Source of the DNA: JAFAGX01 sp035624215
GTDB lineage: Bacteria; Acidobacteriota; Terriglobia; Terriglobales; Acidobacteriaceae
Assembly (NCBI GenBank): GCA_035624215.1
Contig: DASPRY010000092.1
Location: 1 to 64,000, forward strand
Direction: 5' to 3'
Length of the DNA: 64,000 nucleotides
Shown: in pieces, positions 57,269 to 64,000 of the stretch
Layout: each line of letters opens with the position of its first letter
Numbering within the stretch: the first letter of the stretch is position 1
Program-made: the position numbers and the translations under genes
Notes under the pieces: generated by a model
What the model saw: only the letters and a program-made list of their open reading frames with translations
Databases searched by the model: none
Told to the model about the DNA's origin: nothing

Positions 57269-57545
57269 ACACTCCCCCTCGTAAGCGTGAAAGAAAAATT
57301 GAACTAAATGATTTGCAGGGAGGATGAACGACAGAAAAACGCGCGCAACCAAATCTGAAGGCTGTTGCGGAAAGTGCTGCTGCCAACATCAGCAGAGAGT
57401 AGTTTGTATCCCATGATCTTCACCGGATACACTTCCACCCCGGTTCGGCTACGGGTCCCGGGGATTCGAAAGCTTACTCGAAAAGGGCACCAACTTTCAA
57501 TAAGAGAATTTCGGGATCGCAGCTAGAGCAGCTGCCGGCTTGGGT

Positions 57546-58334
57546 TCAGAGTCCCTTATAGGCACCCCCGTCGACGAGGATGGTCTGACCGGTGATGTAG
57601 GAGGCTCGTTCCGATGCGAGCCAAACGATGGTGTCGGCGAGCTCATGCGGTTCGCCAATGCGGCGGAGCGGAGAATCTGCAGCCCAGGCGTCGAAAAACT
57701 CTTTTTCCGGCTTGCCTTGTGTTACGGAACGAGTTTTAGCCAGTTCCTTCAGGCGATCGGTGGCGGTGTAGCCGGGTCCGACGTTGTTGACCAGAATTCC
57801 GTCTTTGCCGAATTCGTTTGCCAGGCTCTTGACCAGCCCCACAACGGCCGCCCGCACGGCGTTGGAAAGCACGAGATCAGGAACTGGCTGCTTGGTGGTA
57901 ATGGAAGTGATGGTGATGATTCGCCCCCAATGCTGGCGCTGCATGTAAGGGATAACCTCACGCGCGAAATAGACAGTGCTCAGAAAATTGGCGTCCACGG
58001 CTTTTCGCCAGTCATCCAAAGTCGTGGCAAGGAAGCCTTTTGCGGGAGGGCCGCCGGCATTAGTAACGCAAATGTCCACCCCGCCAAATTTTGCGACTGT
58101 CTGTTTGACGAAATCGTGCACCGCGGAGGGGTCAGTCACGTCGAGCGGCGAGGCGAAAACATCTACCGGGTATTGTTTTCTAATCTGTTCGGCTGCCTTG
58201 TGAAGAGGCTCTGTGCTTCGTGCACACATGGCCAAGCGGCAACCTTCAGCGGCGAAAGCTTCCGCCGTGGCGCGACCGATGCCCTGGCTGGAGGCTGCGA
58301 CAATCGCCACGCGATTTGATAATCCAGTTTGCAT
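57546..58334 (-). CDS. SDR-family protein with atypical active site
   Basis: 262 residues from ATG 58334. The Rossmann start VAIVAASSQGIGRATAEAFA, VTNAGGPPAKGF and the C-terminal TGQTILVDGGAYKG are typical of FabG-like SDRs. In the active site the usual Y-x-x-x-K reads S-N-A-V-R (in LVLSNAVRAAVVGLVKSLA), so catalytic Tyr and Lys are replaced by Ser and Arg; Ser remains in ITITSITTK. An SDR subgroup with this signature exists to my knowledge; its chemistry is not established. TATAAT lies 9 bp before the start. Confidence 0.88.
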   Translation of the reverse strand: MQTGLSNRVAIVAASSQGIGRATAEAFAAEGCRLAMCARSTEPLHKAAEQIRKQYPVDVFASPLDVTDPSAVHDFVKQTVAKFGGVDICVTNAGGPPAKGFLATTLDDWRKAVDANFLSTVYFAREVIPYMQRQHWGRIITITSITTKQPVPDLVLSNAVRAAVVGLVKSLANEFGKDGILVNNVGPGYTATDRLKELAKTRSVTQGKPEKEFFDAWAADSPLRRIGEPHELADTIVWLASERASYITGQTILVDGGAYKGL

Positions 58335-58343
58335 AGGGACGGA

Positions 58344-58349
58344 ATTATA
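58344..58349 (-). promoter_or_regulatory. -10 box before the atypical SDR gene
   Basis: TATAAT on the minus strand, 9 bp before ATG 58334. No ribosome site is present, so a leaderless or nearly leaderless mRNA is expected. Confidence 0.55.
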
Positions 58350-58433
58350 AATGCCACGGGTAGCGGGTGAGCTGGCCGCTGTCAAACCACAAATTCATGT
58401 GCAAGAATAGTTGCACCCTGAGAGGGAGCTGTC

Positions 58434-59636
58434 ATGAAACGCAGAGAGCAGCGCGCGGAAACCAAGGCTGTACGCGGAGGCACCGACCTCAGCAAAAAGA
58501 ATGGACCGCTTTCAACGCCGATCTATCAGACTTCCACTTTCGAGGTCACCGATAACGAGCAGCAATTAAGGGCGACGCCGACGGACATGTTTTATACCCG
58601 CTACGGGAATCCAACCCACACCGTGGCGGAGCGGGCGATTGCCGAACTGGAAGGGACAGAACGGGCATTGCTGTTTGCCTCGGGGATGTCAGCTATCACG
58701 ACCACCGTGCTGAGCCTGCTTACAAGCGGCGATCATGTGGTTGCACAGCGAGATATCTATGGTGGCGCGGCTAAATTCTTTGGCCAATGGCTTCCGAAAC
58801 TTGGAATCGAAACCACCTTCGTGGACACCACCGACTACGATCAGCACGAGCGTGCTATCCGAACGAATACCAAGCTGCTCTATGTGGAATCTCCCACCAA
58901 TCCACTAGTTCGCGTTGTCGATCTGCGGAAAGTCGTCGCGATTGCGCGGCGACATAATCTCATCACGATGATCGACAGCACGTTCGCTACCCCGATCAAT
59001 TGCCGGCCCGCCGACTTCGGCATCGACCTGGTTATGCACTCAGGCACAAAGTATTTCGGCGGACATTCCGATCTGATTGCGGGGGCGGTAGCGGGCCGCG
59101 GTGAGTTGATCGAGAAGATTCATAGCACGCGGACTACGCTGGGCGGATGCATGGATCCACATGCCGCATGGTTGCTGCTGCGGGGGATCAAAACGCTTGC
59201 GGTTCGCGTGCAGCGGCAAAATGAGAACGCGTTGCGGATTGCGCAGTTCTTATCACAACATTCGAACGTCCACAGAGTTCACTATCCATTTGTCGAAGGG
59301 CATCCGCAGCGCAGCCTGGCGATGGAACAGATGCGCGGCGGTGGCGGAATCGTAAGCTTCGAGGTTGAGGGCACCGGTAAGGATGCGCGCAAATTGAGTG
59401 AGGCCCTGAATCTGTTTACCCTCGCGCCGAGTCTTGGCGGCGTGGATTCGCTGGTCTGCATCCCCGTGCTCACATCCCATGCCATGATTCCCGCCGAACA
59501 TCGGGCGAAGATGGGAGTCACTGAACAACTGATTCGCCTCTCCGTAGGCATTGAACATGCTGACGATTTGATTGCTGATTTAGACCAGGCGCTGGCGTTG
59601 ATTGGATCCGCGAAGCAGCACGCTCACGTGGGCTGA
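58434..59636 (+). CDS. Trans-sulfuration family PLP enzyme (cystathionine gamma-synthase/sulfhydrylase-like)
   Basis: 400 residues of the Cys/Met-metabolism PLP family: GPLSTPIYQTSTFEV, FYTRYGNPTHTVAERAIAEL, ALLFASGMSAI, the PLP Lys in VMHSGTKYFGGHSDLIAGAV and RLSVGIEHADDLIADLDQAL. Members include cystathionine gamma-synthase, O-acyl-homoserine sulfhydrylase and methionine gamma-lyase; sequence alone does not decide. GAGGGAG lies 6 bases before the ATG. Together with thrB/thrC it points to aspartate-family amino acid synthesis. Confidence 0.92.
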   Translation: MKRREQRAETKAVRGGTDLSKKNGPLSTPIYQTSTFEVTDNEQQLRATPTDMFYTRYGNPTHTVAERAIAELEGTERALLFASGMSAITTTVLSLLTSGDHVVAQRDIYGGAAKFFGQWLPKLGIETTFVDTTDYDQHERAIRTNTKLLYVESPTNPLVRVVDLRKVVAIARRHNLITMIDSTFATPINCRPADFGIDLVMHSGTKYFGGHSDLIAGAVAGRGELIEKIHSTRTTLGGCMDPHAAWLLLRGIKTLAVRVQRQNENALRIAQFLSQHSNVHRVHYPFVEGHPQRSLAMEQMRGGGGIVSFEVEGTGKDARKLSEALNLFTLAPSLGGVDSLVCIPVLTSHAMIPAEHRAKMGVTEQLIRLSVGIEHADDLIADLDQALALIGSAKQHAHVG

Positions 59637-59755
59637 AGGCGGTTTCTCGTGCTGTCACAGTTACGAAGCGCCGCTTTTGATAGACTTGGGTTGCTCACCT
59701 TAGTCACTAGCGGTCATCCAAGAAGAATGCCACCGGAAGTAGGAGGACCTGCTTT

Positions 59756-61489
59756 ATGAAACGCGCCCTGAAAATCATCGGCATCGTTATCGCCGTCCTG
59801 GTTCTGTTAGTTATTGCTCTGCCATTCATTGTTGATGTAAACGCCTTCCGGCCGCAGATTGAGTCTGAGCTGAGCTCCTCACTGGGCCGGGAGGTTAAAG
59901 TTGGAAATTTGAAGTTGTCGATCTTGAGCGGTAGCGTTTCCGCCGATAATCTTGCCATCTCCGACGATCCTGCTTTCAGCAACCAGCCGTTTGTGCGCGC
60001 CAAGGCGCTTGATGTTGGCGTGGAATTGATGCCGCTGATTTTTTCCAAGAGCCTGCAGGTTAATGAACTGACAATAACTGATCCTCAGGTCGCCTTATTG
60101 CGGAACGCGACGGGAAAATGGAACTTCTCCAGCATAGGAAGTAAACCCGCTCCCGAGCCGGCGTCGGCAGGCCAGCCCGCAGAGACCGGAAAGACTCCAG
60201 AAGCGCAAAAGGCATCACAACCGGCGGCCCCGAAAGCTACACCTGGAAAGTCTGGAGAAACCGCGGCCGCGCAGGCGTCGCCTGCTTCTTCGAATCCGAG
60301 CCTTTCTGTGGGGAAGCTCAGCGTGAAGAACGGCACGCTCTCGATGGAAAACGTAGGCGCTCATGAAAAGCCGCAGATCTATTCCAAAGTAAACATTACG
60401 GTGCAGAATTTTGCGTTCAATGCTCAATTCCCGTTCACGATGTCAGCCGATCTGCCTGGCGGCGGCAGCATGAAGCTCGACGGCCATGCCGGACCGATCA
60501 ATGCCACCGACGCTTCACTTACTCCGCTGGACGCAAAAATAAGCGTTAGTGGTTTGGATATAGAGAAGTCTGGATTTGTGAACCCGGCCTCCGGCCTGGG
60601 CGGCGTCGTGGATTTCAACGGCACGGTGAATTCAAACGGACGTGAGGCGCAAGCCAGTGGCAGTGCCGGCGTGGCCAAGCTGAAGGCGTCACCGAAAGGA
60701 TCGCCTGCGCCGAAGCCGGTAGATTTGAAGTTCAATGCCACTTACGATCTGCAGAAGCAGTCTGGACCGATGAACGCGGATGTCACGCTGGGAAAGGCCG
60801 TAGCCAAACTCTCGGGCACTTATCAAATTGAACCTGCAGCGACGACGCTCAACGCAAAGCTAGCAGCGGATAATATGCCCGTGGATGATCTGGTAACGCT
60901 CCTACCTGCCCTTGGCGTCACTTTGCCAGCCGGCTCACATCTGGAAGGAGGAACGCTGACTGCCAATTTCACCATCGCCGGGCCGACTGACAGGCTGGTG
61001 ATCAACGGCCCGGTGCAGCTCGCGAATACGAAACTGGCAGGATTTGATTTGGGTTCAAAACTTTCCTCCGTGGCCAAGCTCGCGGGGGTAAATGCCGGCC
61101 CGGACACGACCATTCAGAATTTCAGCACGGATGCTCGCGTTGCACCCGAAGGCATTCAAACGAAAAACGTCAACCTCAATGTCCCATCCATTGGCGTGAT
61201 TACCGGGAACGGCACCGTCAGCCCGCAAAATGCGCTCAATTATCAGATGAATGCCAAGTTCAGCGGCGGCGCTCTGGGTGGGCTAAGCGAGATTGCGGGA
61301 TTGGGGAACAAAAACGCCGGCATTCCCTTCTCCATCGAAGGAACCACTTCCGACCCAAAGTTCGTGCCTAACGTGAAGGGCATGCTGGGCAGCGAGTTCG
61401 GTAAATTCAATCCTGGCGGCCAGGGCCAGAATCCCGCAAACAATGTGATGAACAGCCTTCAGGGATTGATAAAGAAGAAACCGCAATAG
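59756..61489 (+). CDS. AsmA-family envelope protein
   Basis: 577 residues: N-terminal TM anchor (IIGIVIAVLVLLVIALPFIV), then DVNAFRPQIESELSSSLGREV, the AsmA/chorein-like start. A Pro/Ala/Lys-rich disordered stretch (about 130-180) and a C-terminal AsmA part with long beta repeats follow (LNVPSIGVITGNGTVSPQNA). AsmA-like proteins span the periplasm and are implicated in phospholipid transport and outer-membrane assembly. GTAGGAGG lies before the ATG. It fits the envelope theme of the next gene. Confidence 0.88.
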   Translation: MKRALKIIGIVIAVLVLLVIALPFIVDVNAFRPQIESELSSSLGREVKVGNLKLSILSGSVSADNLAISDDPAFSNQPFVRAKALDVGVELMPLIFSKSLQVNELTITDPQVALLRNATGKWNFSSIGSKPAPEPASAGQPAETGKTPEAQKASQPAAPKATPGKSGETAAAQASPASSNPSLSVGKLSVKNGTLSMENVGAHEKPQIYSKVNITVQNFAFNAQFPFTMSADLPGGGSMKLDGHAGPINATDASLTPLDAKISVSGLDIEKSGFVNPASGLGGVVDFNGTVNSNGREAQASGSAGVAKLKASPKGSPAPKPVDLKFNATYDLQKQSGPMNADVTLGKAVAKLSGTYQIEPAATTLNAKLAADNMPVDDLVTLLPALGVTLPAGSHLEGGTLTANFTIAGPTDRLVINGPVQLANTKLAGFDLGSKLSSVAKLAGVNAGPDTTIQNFSTDARVAPEGIQTKNVNLNVPSIGVITGNGTVSPQNALNYQMNAKFSGGALGGLSEIAGLGNKNAGIPFSIEGTTSDPKFVPNVKGMLGSEFGKFNPGGQGQNPANNVMNSLQGLIKKKPQ

Positions 61490-61704
61490 AAACGCACGCC
61501 CGGATGCGAGAGCTCGGATTAATATAAGCGGAACCACAAGCCTCCTTGGCGATTGACCCTCAGCACTAATGTCAGTTAACTTGACAGGATGATTCTGTGC
61601 TTGGGGAGCACGATTTGTTTACCTCGACCTCTTGCAATCTCTGCTGCCCCCAAGGGTTGGGCTGTAACTAGACCTTCGCCGGCGTCTACGAGACCCCTTT
61701 TCTA

Positions 61705-62781
61705 ATGAATAAACAACGCATCGTCATTTACGGCGTGGTTCTGGTTGTTCTCGTGGTGCTGGTATACCTGCAATTCCGGCAATGGCGGACGTTCGATTGG
61801 GACAAGTTCATCGAGAACTCGAGAGATGTGACCTGGCGGCACGTAATTCACGGAATTATTCTCATTTACGTCGCCTATATTCTTAGGGCGGTGCGCTGGA
61901 AAACATTTCTGCGTCCGGTTCGCCCTCGCGCTTCGACAATATCGCTCGTTTCCCCGACGCTGGTAGGCTTCACCGGACTCGCTGTGCTTGGCCGACCCGG
62001 AGAATTGATCCGGCCATATCTCATTGCGCGGCGAATGAACCTTAGCTTCGCGTCACAACTCGCGGTGTGGGCGATGGAGCGGATTTTTGACCTGGGTGCA
62101 TTCACGGTGCTGATGGTGCTAGCGATATTTCTTCCCACCAAGCTGCGGGCGTTCGCGGCGACTCGCCCGGTTTATTATCACTGGCTGCACGTTGCCGGCT
62201 ATCTGTTATCCAGTATGGTGTTGGGATTATTCGCAATCGCGATGCTGGTGAACTACAAAGGTCCCACTATCGCGGACTGGATGGAGAAACGCTTCGCCCA
62301 TCTTGCGCAGAACCTGGGACATCGAATTGCGCAGCGGGTGCGCGAGTTCGCCGGCGGATTGAACACGATTCACGGACCATTCTCGTTTCTGCAACTTTCG
62401 GCGGTCTCCATCCTGATGTGGTGGCTGATTGCGCTATCGTATAAGGAAGTCACTCACGCTTACGGGGCACCCATGCAGCAAATGAGTGCGACTCGAGTGT
62501 TGCTGCTGATGGGCTCGAGCATGGTTGGATCCATGCTGCAGTTGCCCGGGGTTGGCGGCGGTTCGCAATTGGCGACGATAGAGGCGCTTGATAAGGTATT
62601 CCAGATCCCACGGGAGCTGGCGGTGAGTTGTGGGATCCTGCTATGGCTGGTCAGTTTTGTGGCGGTGGTTCCAGTAGGTCTGCTGTTAGCGCACCAGGAA
62701 CGGCTCTCCTTGCGGAAGGTAGCAGAAGAAAGCGAGAAGGCTGAAGCCGAGGAGCCAATTCCGACATCGCCGACCGGGTGA
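61705..62781 (+). CDS. Flippase-like integral membrane protein (LPG synthase TM/UPF0104 family)
   Basis: 358 residues with about seven to eight TM helices. Family marks: HGIILIYVAYILRAVRWKTF, GFTGLAVLGRPGELIRPYLI, VWAMERIFDLGAF and QLPGVGGGSQLATIEAL. This is the AglD/MprF N-domain-type (lysylphosphatidylglycerol synthase TM) family, thought to flip or modify lipids; no C-terminal synthase domain is present. A charged C-terminal tail follows. The 215 bp gap upstream shows no clear promoter. Confidence 0.88.
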   Translation: MNKQRIVIYGVVLVVLVVLVYLQFRQWRTFDWDKFIENSRDVTWRHVIHGIILIYVAYILRAVRWKTFLRPVRPRASTISLVSPTLVGFTGLAVLGRPGELIRPYLIARRMNLSFASQLAVWAMERIFDLGAFTVLMVLAIFLPTKLRAFAATRPVYYHWLHVAGYLLSSMVLGLFAIAMLVNYKGPTIADWMEKRFAHLAQNLGHRIAQRVREFAGGLNTIHGPFSFLQLSAVSILMWWLIALSYKEVTHAYGAPMQQMSATRVLLLMGSSMVGSMLQLPGVGGGSQLATIEALDKVFQIPRELAVSCGILLWLVSFVAVVPVGLLLAHQERLSLRKVAEESEKAEAEEPIPTSPTG

Positions 62782-62832
62782 CGCAGAGCGGAGAAGTTGG
62801 TGGGTTACAATCATGTATCGACCCCGATCCTC

Positions 62833-63330
62833 ATGAAGTGTCCCTTCTGCGGCTTCGCAAATGACAAAGTGGTGGATTCGCGCGAAAGCAAGGAGGCCGA
62901 ATCCATTCGACGTCGGCGCGAATGTCTGAAATGCGGCAAGCGTTTCACTACCTACGAGCGCATCGACGAGATTCCGTACATGGTGGTCAAGAAGGATGGA
63001 CGGCGGGAGAAATTCGATCGCCAAAAAGTGCTGAATGGCCTGTTGCGAGCTTGTGAGAAGCGGCCGGTTCCGATCAGCAAGCTGGAACAGATCGTGAATG
63101 AAGCTGAGAGTTTCGTAATCGAATCACCGGAGCGGGAGCGTAGGACGAGCGAACTGGGGGAGCTGATCATGAACCGGCTCAGGCGGTACGACAAGGTTGC
63201 CTACGTGCGCTTCGCTTCGGTTTACCTGGACTTCAAAGACGTGCAGGAATTCCTGACCGAGCTGAAGGATCTGGTCAAGAGCAAGGATGCCGCCGAGGTT
63301 CGCGGCAAAATCGCAGCTAAGACCCAATAA
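62833..63330 (+). CDS. nrdR: Transcriptional repressor NrdR
   Basis: 165 residues: zinc ribbon (MKCPFCG...CLKCGKRFTTYER) and the ATP-cone domain (VVKKDGRREKFDRQKVLNGLLRAC, RRYDKVAYVRFASVYLDF). NrdR senses dATP/ATP and represses ribonucleotide reductase genes at NrdR boxes. No nrd genes are in the window, but a perfect box is at 29064-29079. ATG 62833 is chosen to match the family start; a TACAAT at 62806 could be the -10. Confidence 0.96.
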   Translation: MKCPFCGFANDKVVDSRESKEAESIRRRRECLKCGKRFTTYERIDEIPYMVVKKDGRREKFDRQKVLNGLLRACEKRPVPISKLEQIVNEAESFVIESPERERRTSELGELIMNRLRRYDKVAYVRFASVYLDFKDVQEFLTELKDLVKSKDAAEVRGKIAAKTQ

Positions 63331-63410
63331 TCCCCTCCGTTCGCCTCTTGTCGCCAGGTACTGCCTGCTGATCAGACGCTCGTATAGACTTCCAAAGGAA
63401 GCACTCATTC

Positions 63411-64000
63411 GTGTCCTATAAAATCACCCTCATTCCCGGCGACGGCATCGGACCTGAGGTCACGCAGGCCGCGGTGCGCGTTCTGGAGGCGACTGGGCTG
63501 ATGTTCGAATGGGAGAGTTATGCAGCGGGCGCGGACGCTTACGACAAGTATCACGAGTACATTCCTAAAGACCTCATCGATTCGATCGAGCGCACGAAGG
63601 TTGCGCTAAAGGGACCGATCACGACGCCAGTCGGCGGCGGGTTTTCCAGCATCAACGTGGAATTGCGCAAGAGATTCGAGCTTTACGCCAATTTCCGCCC
63701 TATCCGCAATCTGCCACATATTCCGACGCGCTATCCGGATGTGGACCTCATCATCGTGCGCGAAAACACCGAAGGGCTGTATTCCGGCATTGAGCACGAA
63801 GTCGTTCCCGGCGTTGTGGAAAGCCTGAAGATCATGACCGAGAAGGCGTGTACACGGATTTCGCGCTTTGCTTTTGAATACGCTCGCAAGAACAAACGCA
63901 AGAAGATCCACGCCATTCACAAAGCCAACATTATGAAATTGTCGGACGGTTTGTTTCTAAAGTGTGCCAGGAATGTAGCGAAGGAATATCCGGAAATCGA
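63411..64000 (+). CDS. Isocitrate/isopropylmalate dehydrogenase family (3' truncated), probably NAD-type isocitrate dehydrogenase
   Basis: The first 196 codons from GTG 63411; the gene runs off the window. MSYKITLIPGDGIGPEVTQ, GPITTPVGGGFSSINVELRK, LYANFRPIRNLPHIPTR and IIVRENTEGLYSGIEHEV match the beta-decarboxylating dehydrogenase family, and the S-x-N-V-E-L-R-K arrangement resembles NAD-dependent isocitrate dehydrogenase more than LeuB. It would oxidise isocitrate to 2-oxoglutarate. AAAGGAAG lies about 10 bases before the GTG. Confidence 0.9.
   Translation, partial: MSYKITLIPGDGIGPEVTQAAVRVLEATGLMFEWESYAAGADAYDKYHEYIPKDLIDSIERTKVALKGPITTPVGGGFSSINVELRKRFELYANFRPIRNLPHIPTRYPDVDLIIVRENTEGLYSGIEHEVVPGVVESLKIMTEKACTRISRFAFEYARKNKRKKIHAIHKANIMKLSDGLFLKCARNVAKEYPEI

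Overview
The window is a 64 kb stretch of a GC-rich, Gram-negative-type bacterial chromosome. It is most likely from an acidobacterium of the class Terriglobia. The main evidence is a very long Oar-type TonB-dependent receptor with an N-terminal carboxypeptidase-regulatory-like domain, a eukaryote-like Ser/Thr kinase fused to a TolB-like propeller, LpxB with an MsbA-like exporter (an outer membrane with lipid A), a DUF2277 protein, several BNR/DinB/VOC/YdeI-type genes, and dense short palindromic repeats. The taxonomic placement is inference. No rRNA, tRNA, CRISPR array or prophage was found.

Layout. 1-2.3 kb: 5'-truncated kinase. 2.3-7.6 kb: minus-strand cluster of small accessory genes (DUF2277, a MoaD-like carrier, two VOC proteins, a BNR propeller, YdeI-like, a secreted protein) headed by an HxlR regulator with a palindromic operator. 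7.7-12.6 kb: operon for a 2-oxoacid (VorABCD-like) ferredoxin oxidoreductase plus a CoA-transferase, behind a TGTGA-N6-TCACA site. 12.7-18.2 kb: DinB protein, a PD-(D/E)XK nuclease, a truncated restriction-modification gene, a REP-associated transposase (RAYT) amid its REP elements, ligA, and a small membrane gene broken by TGA. 18.2-25.8 kb: an M1-like pseudopeptidase, lpxB, an MsbA-like ABC exporter, an MFS transporter and phhB. 25.9-33.2 kb: ssb, a ferredoxin, a HEAT/lipoyl-like membrane protein, a Flp pilin and smc. 33.4-41.7 kb: purC, cvpA, a Fis-like protein, a TPR protein, an SDR, small envelope proteins and mnmA. 41.7-47.7 kb: cysteine desulfurase, cytochrome P460, citrate synthase and a secretin. 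47.7-58.3 kb: one long minus-strand run (TonB receptor, CMD protein, aminotransferase, amidohydrolase, cupin, thrC, thrB) and an SDR. 58.4-64 kb: a trans-sulfuration enzyme, AsmA, a flippase-like membrane protein, nrdR and a 3'-truncated isocitrate dehydrogenase.

How genes may work together. Cysteine desulfurase and MnmA form one sulfur-transfer cluster. ThrC/ThrB and the trans-sulfuration enzyme serve aspartate-family amino acids. Citrate synthase and isocitrate dehydrogenase belong to the TCA cycle. LpxB and the ABC exporter probably serve lipid A. NrdR is encoded at 62.8 kb, and a perfect NrdR-type box lies beside a perfect DnaA box upstream of smc.

Most notable signals: (i) a RAYT with GTAG-headed REPs confined to about 9-23 kb, one of them read in frame inside the ABC exporter just before its ATPase domain; (ii) a three-unit tandem REP-cassette array ending 5 bp before the lpxB start; (iii) apparent non-canonical start codons for thrB (ATT) and a VOC gene (ATA/ATC); (iv) several -10 boxes 6-9 bp before start codons, suggesting leaderless mRNAs; (v) the orphan NrdR/DnaA box pair; (vi) an M1-type peptidase that has lost its zinc site; (vii) a long acidic insertion in the SMC head. 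Repeats, motifs and starts were read by eye; no alignment or database search was run.
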